64,000 bases of DNA from Bog-473 sp963779735 (GTDB taxonomy: Bacteria; Actinomycetota; Acidimicrobiia; Acidimicrobiales; RAAP-2). Where the stretch lies: NCBI GenBank assembly GCA_963779735.1, contig CAVZZJ010000003.1:186001-250000 (forward strand), in the 5' to 3' direction. This document shows, one piece after another, positions 17,592 to 26,196 of this stretch. Under the pieces are notes generated by a model, which saw only the letters and a program-made list of their open reading frames with translations, had not been told where the DNA came from and ran no database searches. Positions within the stretch are counted from its first letter, which is position 1. Each line of letters starts with the position of its first letter. Both the position numbers and the translations under genes were made by a program.

Positions 17592-17698
17592 AGTACGCCA
17601 GTCGTCCGCGCCGCCGCAGTCGTCAATACGCCGAACGGGTGAGCATGGAGCAATTCGGCTGACCGGGGCCATCCCCTTGTGCGCCGTAGGCTTCGAAA

Positions 17699-18310
17699 GT
17701 GATCCGGATTCCGCGGTGGACCCTCATTTCCGCCGCGGTTGGCCCCTTGCTGCTGATTGGAGGCTGGACCCTGGCAGCCGCCCAACAGGCCAAGGGGTAC
17801 AACCCCATTCGCGACACGATCAGCTCCCTGGCCGCACGGGGGGCAACGGATCGCTGGATCATGACCTTGGCCCTGGCGGGCTTAGGCGCCTGCTACATCG
17901 TCACCGCGATCGGTCTGCGGGTGGCGGGTGGCGTAGGTCGAACAGTGCTCGTCGTCGGAGGCCTGGCGACCCTGCTGGTCGCCGCGTTCCCTCAGCCTGC
18001 TGCAGGAAACTCCGTGGCACACACGGGCGCCGCGACCGTTGCCTTCGGTGCCCTCGCCATCTGGCCCGTGTTGGCAACCCGCCGCCAAACCCACGTACCG
18101 TTGCTGACCTACCCGGCCTCCATACCGGCCACCGTGATAATGGTCGCGCTCGTTCTGTGGTTCGTGGTCGAAATTCATGGTGGCCATCGTGGACTTGCCG
18201 AGCGCTTCGCAGCGGGTGCAGAAGCGTTTTGGCCGCTTGCCGTGGTTGTAGCGAGTGCTTTCACTTTGCATCGACACCACCATCCCACTCGTGCCGCAGT
18301 CCCTCACTGA
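17699..18310 (+). CDS. DUF998 family membrane protein
   Basis: The 203-aa protein has five or six hydrophobic segments and the DUF998 hallmark YNPIRDTISSLAARGATDRWIM after the first helix, followed by a second helix and VGRTVLVVGGLATLLVAAFP. The function of this family is not known. It starts with GTG at 17699, about 107 bp after the hydratase gene. The C-terminus is His-rich (LHRHHHP). Confidence 0.82.
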   Translation: MIRIPRWTLISAAVGPLLLIGGWTLAAAQQAKGYNPIRDTISSLAARGATDRWIMTLALAGLGACYIVTAIGLRVAGGVGRTVLVVGGLATLLVAAFPQPAAGNSVAHTGAATVAFGALAIWPVLATRRQTHVPLLTYPASIPATVIMVALVLWFVVEIHGGHRGLAERFAAGAEAFWPLAVVVASAFTLHRHHHPTRAAVPH

Positions 18311-18354
18311 CCGGCAACGATAGGGGACACTCTTGGGATTGGACCTCCAAGGCG

Positions 18355-19566
18355 TTACTGGGCCGTTATCGTGATGGTCCAGCTGCAGACACCTTCGATC
18401 TGGACCCCAAAAGGTGCGTTGACCACGTTGTAGACGCGGCGAACTGTGCCGCCGGCCTGACTGGTGCCCATGAGGTAATAGTCGAACGGTAAGAGGCCGG
18501 CGTCTATCAAGATGCCGTCCTGCGGAGGGGAGCAGTTGAAGTAGGTCAAGGTGGCAGTAAACGTCGTGGTGCCTGTTGGAAATCCCAGCGGACCGATGAT
18601 GCCCGCGCTGGGCCCGGTCCCTGATTGATTCAACACCACGGTGGGGGCAGTGGACGGCGGTGCGCCGGTTACGGCCGAGCCGTAGAACTGCGACGAACCG
18701 AAGTCAAAGATGCCTCCGTCGGTGGCGACGAAGCGATAGCCCGTTCCGGTGGAGTTGGACTCCATTCCGACGATGGGTTTGTTGAGGACGATCGCACCGG
18801 TGGAACCGAAGAAGGGTGCGTTGTAGGAGAAGATGCCGCCGTCAGAGGCGACGAGCCAATAGCCACCGGTGGCCAGGTCGGGTGCCATACCGACCACGGG
18901 CTTATTCAGCCGGAGGGCACCCGCCGAACCCCAGAACGGGGCGTTGAATGTGAAGATGCCGCCGTCAGAGGCGACGAGCCAATAGCCACCGGTGGTCGGA
19001 TCCAGAGCCATTCCGACGATCGGTTTGTTCAATGACATCGCACCCGTCGATCCCTCGAACGGGGCGTTGAACGTGAAGATGCCGCCGTCAGAGGCGACGA
19101 GCCAATAGCCACCGGTGGTTGGATCGACGGCCATTCCGACGATCGGTTTGTTGAGCACGATGGCGCCGGTCGAGCCCTGGAAGGTTGCGTCTCCGAACGT
19201 AAAGACGCCTCCATCTGAGGCCACCAGGTAAAAGCCACCGCCGTCAGGAGTTGCGGCGATCCCGACGATCGGGTGGTTCGGCGCCTTCGTCAAGCTGCCG
19301 AAGTTCGTGGCGTCGCCACACGCCACCACCTGCCCAGCGTCGTTGGCGATCCAATACCCTGCGTCGTCACTCGTGGCAGCGACCCCGATGACCGTGCCCG
19401 ACGCGAGCGTGTTCGTGCAGGGCGGGCCCACGGCGACGGCGTGGGCACCGGCCTCGCTCGCACCGGAGGCTCCGCTGAAGCCGACAGTGCAGAGCGCCCC
19501 GCATATCGCACTAACAGTGAGCACGCAGGCCAGGCGTCGCATGAGGCGGATGAATGAGTTGGTCAC
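18355..19566 (-). CDS. Secreted repeat protein, predicted beta-propeller-like
   Basis: The 403-aa protein has an N-terminal signal peptide (RLMRRLACVLTVSAICGALCTVG, then Ala-rich). About five tandem repeats of roughly 41 aa follow, with the consensus GGYWLVASDGGIFTFNAPFxGSTG and NKPIVGMAxDPTT; the DNA copies around 18940-19130 are nearly identical. A C-terminal domain of about 110 aa with two Cys (YFNCSPP, GVCSWTITI) closes it. The GTG at 19566 has ACGGAG six bases upstream; an ATG at 19542 is the alternative. Such repeats are common in secreted proteins of Acidimicrobiia. A binding or scaffold role is inferred. Confidence 0.82.
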   Translation of the reverse strand: MTNSFIRLMRRLACVLTVSAICGALCTVGFSGASGASEAGAHAVAVGPPCTNTLASGTVIGVAATSDDAGYWIANDAGQVVACGDATNFGSLTKAPNHPIVGIAATPDGGGFYLVASDGGVFTFGDATFQGSTGAIVLNKPIVGMAVDPTTGGYWLVASDGGIFTFNAPFEGSTGAMSLNKPIVGMALDPTTGGYWLVASDGGIFTFNAPFWGSAGALRLNKPVVGMAPDLATGGYWLVASDGGIFSYNAPFFGSTGAIVLNKPIVGMESNSTGTGYRFVATDGGIFDFGSSQFYGSAVTGAPPSTAPTVVLNQSGTGPSAGIIGPLGFPTGTTTFTATLTYFNCSPPQDGILIDAGLLPFDYYLMGTSQAGGTVRRVYNVVNAPFGVQIEGVCSWTITITAQ

Positions 19567-19747
19567 GTGAACTCCGTTTCGGGATCTTGCGTAAAGTGGC
19601 GAGTAGTTTGACATGTGCCATGAGGGCAACTGGTGCATGCTCTGCGCAGCAGTGGGTTGAGGAATGCCCCAATCGTGCCGCGAGCGTTTTCCCGAGAGGG
19701 AGCACCCGCTACCCGGCAATGTACGGGGCTCGTTAGACCGTCTAGCC

Positions 19748-20848
19748 CTAAAGATACATACCGACCTGAGGCGCCGACGATGTCGCGTGCGCGTGTTCCG
19801 TCCGATCCCGGAGCGACATCAGTTCGGCCAGGGTGACGTCGCCACCCCGATGAGAGCCCTGCCCGCCCAGCCATCGGCGCGCTTCGCTCGCGCTCAGACG
19901 CCCCACCTCAATCTGTGCAATGCAGCGACCCGGCCTTACGATGGCGGGGTGCAACCGGGTTACAGGTTCGTTCGTGGTGATGGCAACCAAGACGAAACGC
20001 CCCTGACCGAGGAGACCATCGGTGAGGTTGAGCAACCGGGCCAACCCTTGCCCCGAGCGCTCTTTGGCACTCGCGGCGATCAGCTCATCGCAATCTTCGA
20101 GGATCAACATGCGTGACGTCGTTCCGTTTTGCTGCTCCTCGTCCACCTCGTCATCATCACGGAGCGCGATCTTGAGCAAGTACGCCGAACTGCCGAACAG
20201 TCGCTCAGGATCCACCACATAGTCGAAGCGGCACCAGCTGCGCCACGCGTCGGCCAACGCCCGCAACGCTGTCGTTTTCCCGGTACCCGGTGGGCCGTGG
20301 AGCAGCAGCAGCTTTCCTCCAAGCTGGTCTTGGTTCCGCGACATGAGGTCGTCCAGGGACTGGGCTGCCGGCCCCGAGTAGTTGCGACGGATGTCCGCCC
20401 ACGGCTGGACACCAACGCTTCGTTCGTGGCGAACTGGTCCGTGGGGTCCGAGATGCCAGAAACCGATACCGGCCTTCGTGCGGTCGATGACACGGGGTTC
20501 TTCCGCCCCCTCCCTCGATTCCTCGAGAACCTCCTTTGCCAGCTGCTCGGATGCCGCGAGCACGGTGATTCTGGCATTGCCGTGCGCCCAACGAATGGCA
20601 GACGCGATCCAACCCGGCCCGGCCGCGAGCACCGAACGAGTCCCGTCGAAGACCGCGACGCGATGAGGTTTCGCGCCTGGCGGCAGCAGAGTGGCTCCGT
20701 CGCGGACGCGCGACAAGTTCGCGCTCTGTGCGTAGGGGTAGCTGCCTGAGATGTAGTGCTCGACAAAGAGGAGGTCGTTGGCATCGACAACCGAATCGGA
20801 GTCGTCGAAGGACATCACTCTTTGGGAGGAGCGAGGGATCTTTTTCAT
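19748..20848 (-). CDS. AAA family ATPase with DUF5925-like N-terminal domain
   Basis: The 366-aa protein has an N-terminal region of about 165 aa resembling DUF5925, then a classic AAA module: Walker A GPPGTGKTT (185-193), Walker B MLILEDCDEL (247-256), sensor-1 TTN (291-293) and Arg candidates in RPGR (305-308). The fold is of the FtsH/CDC48 kind, expected to be a hexameric remodeller. No protease domain, partner operon or known substrate gene is adjacent. The ATG at 20848 has AAGG upstream. Its role is unknown. Confidence 0.85.
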   Translation of the reverse strand: MKKIPRSSQRVMSFDDSDSVVDANDLLFVEHYISGSYPYAQSANLSRVRDGATLLPPGAKPHRVAVFDGTRSVLAAGPGWIASAIRWAHGNARITVLAASEQLAKEVLEESREGAEEPRVIDRTKAGIGFWHLGPHGPVRHERSVGVQPWADIRRNYSGPAAQSLDDLMSRNQDQLGGKLLLLHGPPGTGKTTALRALADAWRSWCRFDYVVDPERLFGSSAYLLKIALRDDDEVDEEQQNGTTSRMLILEDCDELIAASAKERSGQGLARLLNLTDGLLGQGRFVLVAITTNEPVTRLHPAIVRPGRCIAQIEVGRLSASEARRWLGGQGSHRGGDVTLAELMSLRDRTEHAHATSSAPQVGMYL

Positions 20849-21144
20849 GAGTGGTTGCCTTTGGACGCGATTGGCGCGTCGGACGTATGACCTGACACGT
20901 TCAGGTCGATGGTTTCTCTTGCGGTGCTCGGTGTCAGGCGTCTTCTACAGACGCCGACGGCGCACTCAACCGAAGAGCAGGCGCGACGGCATCAGTAGGA
21001 GGCACCGGATGACATCCGATTGAAGCGGTGCGTTGAACTGAGCCATAGTCGACAAACTATGACGGAATCGACCTCAGATGTCAATGGGATCTCCAGCGTT
21101 CCACCGGGGGTCGTCAGCTCGGCCCGGGGCGACGCAGGACTTCG

Positions 21145-21372
21145 TCATGGCGCCCAGTAGTCGGCAAAGATCTCGTAGGTCCTTTGCCCGAGAAGCAGGG
21201 CGTCCATGCTCCTAATGGCTTGCTCGAATATGACCCCGCCCGACTCCTGGTCCGCCGGTGGCGCCTGCCACCCGCCGTGCGCGGAGCCGCCATCGCGGTT
21301 TTCATCGGGCCCTCCAGGGGCCTGTGCCACTCCGTCGAGCGTCACGAACTCGGTCACGATGAGTTTGCCCAT
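21145..21372 (-). pseudogene. Truncated RibD C-terminal/dihydrofolate reductase-like protein
   Basis: The 75-aa frame begins MGKLIVTEFVTLDGVAQAPG and reaches MDALLLGQRTYEIFADYWAP. This is the first 40 percent of the small RibD_C-type reductases, which usually run about 180-200 aa. It then stops, and the following bases do not resume the family pattern in any frame I checked. It is most likely a 3'-deleted relic, although the start region is intact and could still be expressed. Confidence 0.75.
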
Positions 21373-21679
21373 GGCGTGCTCCTTGCCTAGTAACGATGCA
21401 TTCCTGAGTAAGACGCTGCCGCCTCAGGGGAAGCTGGCCAGTCGTTGTCCTTGTCCTTGTGGTTGTGGCGCTCGTTCTGCTTGCGTTCCTCGTCGACTGG
21501 TAGGTCTCCCCTGACGCGAACGGCCCCCGCAACCGTCGGTGCAGCGGTTGCGGGGGAGTGGTCGCCCATAGCGATGGGGGGCGAAGCCCCTATGATAGTT
21601 GCACCGGGCGTTGCAGGACCTCAGGTTGATCCCTGTCCCGCCTCAGGTTGACCATAGGCGGGATAGGTATGGTCACCCC
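21373..21679. other. Region with an orphan hydrophobic tail and a hairpin
   Basis: Codons at 21441-21503 on the plus strand read as one membrane helix (VVVLVLVVVALVLLAFLVDW) ending in TAG. No start codon precedes the helix in frame; a TGA lies upstream at about 21405. It looks like the last helix of a lost membrane protein. A hairpin follows at 21524-21556. Confidence 0.4.
21524..21556. terminator. 12-bp perfect hairpin
   Basis: CCCCCGCAACCG (21524-21535) pairs with CGGTTGCGGGGG (21545-21556) around a 9-base loop. The 12-mer CGGTTGCGGGGG also forms part of the hairpin at 2580-2615. It lies 20 bases after the TAG of the orphan hydrophobic tail. No T-run follows. Confidence 0.6.
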
Positions 21680-21850
21680 ATGGGCGAGTCTCTCGGGCTG
21701 GTCATCTGTGAAGTCTGCGGTCGTCCCTGTCCCGACGTCGAAGAGCAGTTCGCCGTACCGCCTGAGCTTGAGGTGCAGGCGCTTCGGGCTGGATGGCGCT
21801 ACGACGAAAGGGATCAGTGGATGTGCCGTCGGTGTCTCGAGGTGCCATAG
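21680..21850 (+). CDS. Small zinc-ribbon-like protein
   Basis: The 56-aa product has two Cys pairs, CEVCGRPC near the start and CRRC near the end, in a layout like a treble-clef or zinc-ribbon knuckle, with an acidic middle. The ATG at 21680 is used; a weaker upstream start in frame exists at 21599. It may bind zinc and contact nucleic acid or protein. I do not recognise the family. The next gene, an HicB-like one, follows 83 bp downstream. Confidence 0.55.
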   Translation: MGESLGLVICEVCGRPCPDVEEQFAVPPELEVQALRAGWRYDERDQWMCRRCLEVP

Positions 21851-21933
21851 GCGCCCCCACCGTTACGGTCGCGGTCCCCGGTCAGCGCGACCGGGATACT
21901 GTGGAGCGGGGCAAGAGGGGGAACGGGGGGATC

Positions 21934-22203
21934 ATGGCAATGCCGCTTTTTACGGCGCGCGCCAAGTGGGACGGAGAGTGGTGGGTGATCATCGTCTCGG
22001 ACGTGCCGGGGGCGCTGACCCATGTGCGAGACCGAGACGATGCGGCGGCCAGACTCAGGGAGGCCATTGCGCTCGCTCTCGATATTCCCCAGGACAGCTT
22101 CAATGTCCAGGTCGACTTCGACGTCGCGGGTCCACCATCGCGACAACTTGAGGGCATGTACAGAACCAAGTCCAGGGGGCGCAAGATCGTGGAAGATGGG
22201 TGA
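21934..22203 (+). CDS. HicB-like antitoxin-type protein without an evident HicA
   Basis: The 89-aa protein has the HicB partial RNase H-like fold: FTARAKWDGEWWVIIVSDVPGALTHVRDRDDAAARLREAIALAL resembles the HicB pattern in which a Trp-rich strand precedes the AxxxLREAI helix. The ATG at 21934 follows GGGGGGATC. HicA toxin genes are short and normally adjacent, but neither flank shows one, and a hairpin follows at 22263. It may be a solitary regulator. Confidence 0.7.
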   Translation: MAMPLFTARAKWDGEWWVIIVSDVPGALTHVRDRDDAAARLREAIALALDIPQDSFNVQVDFDVAGPPSRQLEGMYRTKSRGRKIVEDG

Positions 22204-22262
22204 TGCAACGTCGGATGAACGAATGGATCCTGCGCCATCCGTTCGGGTACGGCACCGCCGCG

Positions 22263-22297
22263 AGACGCCCCCGTAACGGTAAGGACGGCCCGGGGGC
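22263..22297 (+). terminator. Hairpin after the HicB-like gene
   Basis: ACGCCCCCG (22263-22271) pairs perfectly with CGGGGGCGT (22289-22297) across a 17-base loop, 60 bases after the stop at 22203. The C5/G5 stem resembles the hairpins at 2580 and 21524. A 69-codon open frame across this site (22200-22409) is probably not a gene. Confidence 0.5.
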
Positions 22298-22487
22298 GTT
22301 GGTCACCATCAAGAGGGGGCTGGAGGCAACGCCGCCTTGGTCTGACTCAACGTGGGAGGCTGTTCGGCGAGACCCGTGGCAACCGATTCAGGCGGTGAAG
22401 CGTGATTAGTGCATGAACCGCCCAGTTCTTTGGTATTTGCCGTTCACCGTGCTCCACGCGTTACCTCGCCGCGGAGTTGCGCTACCA

Positions 22488-23753
22488 GTGAGCACAGAGG
22501 TAGCTGAGGTTCTGCCGTGCCGACCTCGACGAGGGGCCAGGCGGCGACGGACCCCCAAAATCGCCTTAGCAGTCCCGACGCTGGTCGCGCTCGTGGTTCC
22601 GGCCGTTTCGGCTGGGGCCACAAGTGCTCTGGCACAGGTCCATCGCTGTGTTGCCCAGGAAGCGACATCGCCCGTAGCTCCTGTATTTGCGGTCGGTAAC
22701 GGCGTACCCGGGCCGTGGCCCTCCGAAGTCCTCATGAAGAAGGCGACGGTGCAGGTGTTGGATCCCACCACCCGATCGGCGTATGGGCTTGTATCCGAGA
22801 GCCGTTACTCGATGGGACCGGACGCTCTCCTGGCCTTCCCTCTCGCGGGTGGCGCCGAGCGTGACGGCCCGACGTTCGGTCTCGGTGGTGGTTACTCCGA
22901 CACTCTGACCCTGGCTGACAGATCCTTGTGGGTCAGCGGCTCGGTTGGAAAGGGGGACGAGCCGCCCGGACCGATGCTGTGCCAAGTCAACCCGAGCACT
23001 CTGCACGTCGTCCGACAGGTATCGCTTCCCCCTCCGGGGCCCGGCAATTCAGAGGGGTTGCCGACGCTCGTCAGCGAGGGGTCACAGGGCACCGTCTGGG
23101 TTGGGTACCGGAGCACGCTTGTCCACCTGGAGGTACGTAGCGGTACGGTCCTCTCGATCGACATGGTGCCCTCGGGCACCATCGCCAGTCTTGCCACCGA
23201 CCCCACCGGCCGACTCCTCTACGTGTCCGTGTCCTACCCGACCATCGACGGTAACGAGGTCGACGCCGCGGTGGAAGAACGCACAGCGAGCAATGGAGAG
23301 CTCCTCGCTACGACTTCGGCGACGAGTCCGGTGACGGGCTCGGTGGCCGGGGGGATTCTGACCGCGCTTCCCGACGGCGTGGCCACCTCGTTCCGGACGG
23401 GGATGGACGGTGAAACTGTGCTGCTTCATGCCTCGGGGCTCGCGGCGATTATTCCGCCGGGTTTGGGTACGGCATACCGGGGAATCGACACGCCGCCCGG
23501 AGATGTCTTTAGCTGGCCGATGTCCGCCTCGACACTTTACGCATCGGACGCCCTCTGGATCGAGAACGAGTGGGGGGTGCTTGCCTGCGTCGATCCGGCT
23601 ACCGGAGCGGTGCGGGATTCGGAGCAGGATCGGCGGGATGGCGGAGACCTCTTGGAACTGCTCGGCACAGAGGATCACTCGCGCCAGCTCGTCGTCTCCA
23701 CCATGGGCGGAGACATCCTTGCGATCACAACGCCGAGCGACTGCGGGAGTTGA
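22488..23753 (+). CDS. Secreted or anchored protein, predicted beta-propeller
   Basis: The product is about 421 aa. An Arg-rich n-region (RRGARRRRTPK) and a hydrophobic stretch (IALAVPTLVALVVPAVSAGA) form a signal peptide or anchor. The rest shows quinoprotein- or NHL-like blades such as VQVLDPTTRSAYGL, LTLADRSLWVSGSV, SGTIASLATDPTGRLLYVSVS and ALWIENEWGVLACVDPATGAV. The GTG at 22488, with GCGGAG upstream, gives a sensible signal peptide; an in-frame ATG at 22413 would add 25 residues. No catalytic motif is visible, and the function is unknown. Confidence 0.7.
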   Translation: MSTEVAEVLPCRPRRGARRRRTPKIALAVPTLVALVVPAVSAGATSALAQVHRCVAQEATSPVAPVFAVGNGVPGPWPSEVLMKKATVQVLDPTTRSAYGLVSESRYSMGPDALLAFPLAGGAERDGPTFGLGGGYSDTLTLADRSLWVSGSVGKGDEPPGPMLCQVNPSTLHVVRQVSLPPPGPGNSEGLPTLVSEGSQGTVWVGYRSTLVHLEVRSGTVLSIDMVPSGTIASLATDPTGRLLYVSVSYPTIDGNEVDAAVEERTASNGELLATTSATSPVTGSVAGGILTALPDGVATSFRTGMDGETVLLHASGLAAIIPPGLGTAYRGIDTPPGDVFSWPMSASTLYASDALWIENEWGVLACVDPATGAVRDSEQDRRDGGDLLELLGTEDHSRQLVVSTMGGDILAITTPSDCGS

Positions 23754-23902
23754 GCGTTGGCGGATGGGGCACCGGGACGTGCGACCGTTCGGACCGATTC
23801 CGCCACCTGCCACGCTCTCGCCGGTCTGGTCGCGTCCACATCCGGCTATGGGCTACTGCTCCTGATCTGCCCGGCGTCCACTTACGTTGGCAGGAGGGAG
23901 AG

Positions 23903-24400
23903 GTGACTGCGGACGCCGAAGACCTTGTGTCAGACGATGGGAGGGTTTTTGCGACGGCTACCCCCAGTTGGATGAGGGTGGGTGAGGCTATCTACGTCGA
24001 GAAAGCTGACAAGGGTCCAAGGCGGCGGGGAGCCTCAAGGGAGCTCGCTTCCAAGGAACTCCTGGATCTCCGAACCGAACAGCCGATCCTGCGAATATCG
24101 GGTCGCCACCGCGATAAACGTTCGAACACCGTCGTCGAGCTGCTCTCGGACTCTCGGCGGCTGAGGTTCCCGGTGGAAACCGTGAAGACAGGATTTTCCT
24201 GGGTCGCAGCAGTCATGACAGGAATCGACCAGGGCGGGCGTGAGGTTATGTGGGTCAGAAGGATCACGAAGGGCAGGGCTCTGATAGGCAGCGAGGTTGT
24301 GGTGGCGCCAGATGAGCCTCTGAATGCCGAGATCATCTGCGCAGCCATCCTGGCCTCGCGACTTATCGTGAGCTACTACATTCAAGTTCGCGGTGGCTGA
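23903..24400 (+). CDS. Hypothetical protein
   Basis: The 165-aa protein starts at a GTG five bases after AGGAGG, a strong ribosome site that decides the start within a longer open frame. Beta-rich segments (VVELLSDSRRLRFPVETV, GSEVVVAPDEPLNAEIICAAILASRLIVSYYI) and a basic middle region (KGPRRRGASRELASKELL) suggest a compact soluble protein. I do not recognise the family. It lies 149 bp after the predicted beta-propeller gene and may be co-expressed with it. Confidence 0.55.
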   Translation: MTADAEDLVSDDGRVFATATPSWMRVGEAIYVEKADKGPRRRGASRELASKELLDLRTEQPILRISGRHRDKRSNTVVELLSDSRRLRFPVETVKTGFSWVAAVMTGIDQGGREVMWVRRITKGRALIGSEVVVAPDEPLNAEIICAAILASRLIVSYYIQVRGG

Positions 24401-24405
24401 CGTTA

Positions 24406-24549
24406 TGTCGACCCCAGCCAGCTTTTTACTACCTGGCCACGGCAGGGGACCTGGTCGGCCGGGTGCTCGACGTCGGTTGTGGCACCGGCGAGCACGCTCT
24501 TATGGCGGCCTCACTCGGCTACGAAGCGGTGGGGGTCGACATACCCTTC
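24406..24549 (+). pseudogene. Class I SAM-dependent methyltransferase, N-terminal remnant
   Basis: A frame without its own start reads RPQPAFYYLATAGD then LVGRVLDVGCGTGEHALMAA and SLGYEAVGVDI. This is the DIGRPQPAF leader and SAM motif I (DVGCGTG) of common actinobacterial methyltransferases. After GVDI the pattern is lost and a stop follows. It is a short relic with no C-terminal part. Confidence 0.7.
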
Positions 24550-24836
24550 GCCTCGTCGACCTGGGTGAGCAGTTCGACTCGGTGTCGACTGAATCAATAG
24601 AGTCCGCAGTCATCGTCCTCGCCCACGACCCCGCAGGAGCCCTGGCCTGGCACGTAGCGGCCACCCACAAGTAGAAGCTGACGCAATGGTGTTCCCCGTC
24701 ATACTCGTGAGTCAGATCTTGAGCCTGGTCGGTCGCCGTCTCAGAATCGGCGGTATTGGGACGTTGTTTCGAGCCGGTCCTGAGCGTTATTGGGCGAAAG
24801 GCGGTCGTCTCACCGACCGGCCCTAGGCTGCTGCCT
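24550..24836. other. Intergenic region after the methyltransferase remnant
   Basis: No gene or strong hairpin is visible. Just before 24837 a TAGGCT element could serve as a -10 box for a leaderless start of the next gene. Confidence 0.4.
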
Positions 24837-25379
24837 ATGGCTGCCCCGGTACTTGTCATCAGCGGTTGCTCCGCCGTCGGCAAGTCGACGGTCAGCCTGC
24901 TGCTCGCAGAGTGTCTCGACTCAAGTGTCCACATTCCTGCTGACGTGTTTCTCCGCTTCTTCGACGATCCATTCCCTGACCCCGAAAAGGCCGAGGGGGC
25001 CCACCGGTACGAAGTGGTGGGAGCAGCTTTAGCGGCCACCGCTGCCCAGTTTGCCCTCGGGGGATACACCGTGATTCTCGATGGCCCGATGTTTCCTTAC
25101 GGCGCAGATGGCGTCGCCGAGATCTGCGGGCGCCACGATGTGTTGGTCCACTACGCAGTACTGCGAGCCGACCTGCCCACCTGTCTCGAGCGCGCCAAAC
25201 AGAGAGATCCGGCAGGTCCCCCGGATCTCGAAGGGTTCACGGCACTGCACGCCAAATTCACTGATCTCGGCGAGAGCGAAGCTAACGCCATCGACGCCTC
25301 CGGCAACGCTGAACAAGTAGTCACCAGCGTCTTGTCCGCCTTTAAGTCTGGTCGGCTTACGGCAAGGCCGAAGAGCTGA
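24837..25379 (+). CDS. P-loop small kinase-like protein (AAA_33/zeta-toxin-like fold)
   Basis: The 180-aa protein has Walker A GCSAVGKST near the N-terminus and the layout of small P-loop kinases: PADVFLRFFDDPFPDPE, the strand YTVILDGPMFPYG and the lid-like LERAKQRDP. This resembles proteins phosphorylating antibiotics or sugars, as well as zeta-type kinases. The ATG at 24837 gives a compact start. No antitoxin is adjacent, so a toxin role is less likely. The substrate is unknown. Confidence 0.78.
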   Translation: MAAPVLVISGCSAVGKSTVSLLLAECLDSSVHIPADVFLRFFDDPFPDPEKAEGAHRYEVVGAALAATAAQFALGGYTVILDGPMFPYGADGVAEICGRHDVLVHYAVLRADLPTCLERAKQRDPAGPPDLEGFTALHAKFTDLGESEANAIDASGNAEQVVTSVLSAFKSGRLTARPKS

Positions 25380-25508
25380 TCAGCCAGCCGAAAGCCCGAC
25401 CAGGTGACGGACAGTCCGCCCTCCTCAAACCGGCAGGGGATTGACCCCGACCCGGCCTACCGGAGCAGTCAAGGAAAGTGGGCAAGCGCCACGGTGTCGG
25501 CCTAGCTA

Positions 25509-25784
25509 CTACGGCTGCACCAGGGCGTGAAGCTGGATGTACTCGGTCGTAAATCCATCCAGCAACGCTGGCGGGATATTCGGCGCGACGTGTTCGTTGA
25601 ACCACGATTCTTGCTGCGCCTGGCTGTCCCAGACCTCGCCCACCGTCAAGCCGCCGGGCGACGGATACGCGACGTGGATGATGAAGCCGGGCTGCTTCTT
25701 CACCATTTCGTGGAGGCCGGGGGCCGACTGGTCGTAGGTCGCCTGGTCCATTCCGGTGGCGGTAATCCTCACAAGCACGGCCAT
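25509..25784 (-). CDS. ABM-like dimeric alpha/beta-barrel protein
   Basis: The 91-aa protein fits the antibiotic biosynthesis monooxygenase-like fold: AVLVRITATGMDQATYDQSAPGLHEMVKKQPGF, HVAYPSPGGLTVGEVWDS and QQESWFNEHVAPNI. The ATG at 25784 is preceded by GGAGACCC. Members can be small cofactor-free oxygenases or non-catalytic proteins. It stands alone, convergent with the kinase-like gene. Confidence 0.78.
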   Translation of the reverse strand: MAVLVRITATGMDQATYDQSAPGLHEMVKKQPGFIIHVAYPSPGGLTVGEVWDSQAQQESWFNEHVAPNIPPALLDGFTTEYIQLHALVQP

Positions 25785-25947
25785 TGGGTCTCCGTTCGCA
25801 GTTGGGGTAGAGCTTCGAACGCTACACGGAGACTCCCAACCGGGCACGGGTGGGTGGCGCTACGACTTCAGGGCCGAAGGAAGGGTCCCAACACTATGCC
25901 GAAGTGCTTCACTGACCCAACGGTGTGGGCTACTCGCACCCAATGAG

Positions 25948-26196
25948 CTACTCGGCATTCCATTCGTCAACCAACTGACGTCGCAATAGGTCGGTATGTA
26001 CGATTAGAGCACCAAGAAGCTCCTCACGATTGAGGCGGTTCGTGGTGCGATATGACCAAGCAGCCGAGCCGGTCTCGTCTAGGCACTTGATGATTACTAA
26101 AGCCTCTACTGGTGTCCACTCGGCTTCCAACGGATGGATCTCAAGCCCTCGGAGGACGTCGGCCACGGGAACACGAGCTTCGTCATCATTTGGCAC
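25948..26196 (-). CDS. Conserved small hypothetical protein
   Basis: The 82-aa acidic protein starts with GTG at 26196 and reads MPNDDEARVPVADVLRGLEIHPLEAEWTPVEALVIIKCLDE, then WSYRTTNRLNREELLGALIV. The style (a WTPxEALVxxKCLDE helix, then a short sheet and a C-terminal helix) recalls small actinobacterial proteins of unknown function. No ribosome site is obvious. It is separated from neighbours on both sides. Confidence 0.55.
   Translation of the reverse strand: MPNDDEARVPVADVLRGLEIHPLEAEWTPVEALVIIKCLDETGSAAWSYRTTNRLNREELLGALIVHTDLLRRQLVDEWNAE

Noticed and set aside
22200..22409. 69-codon frame overlapping the HicB stop, considered as a HicA toxin
   Set aside because: It has no HicA signature and crosses a perfect 9-bp hairpin, which looks like a terminator.
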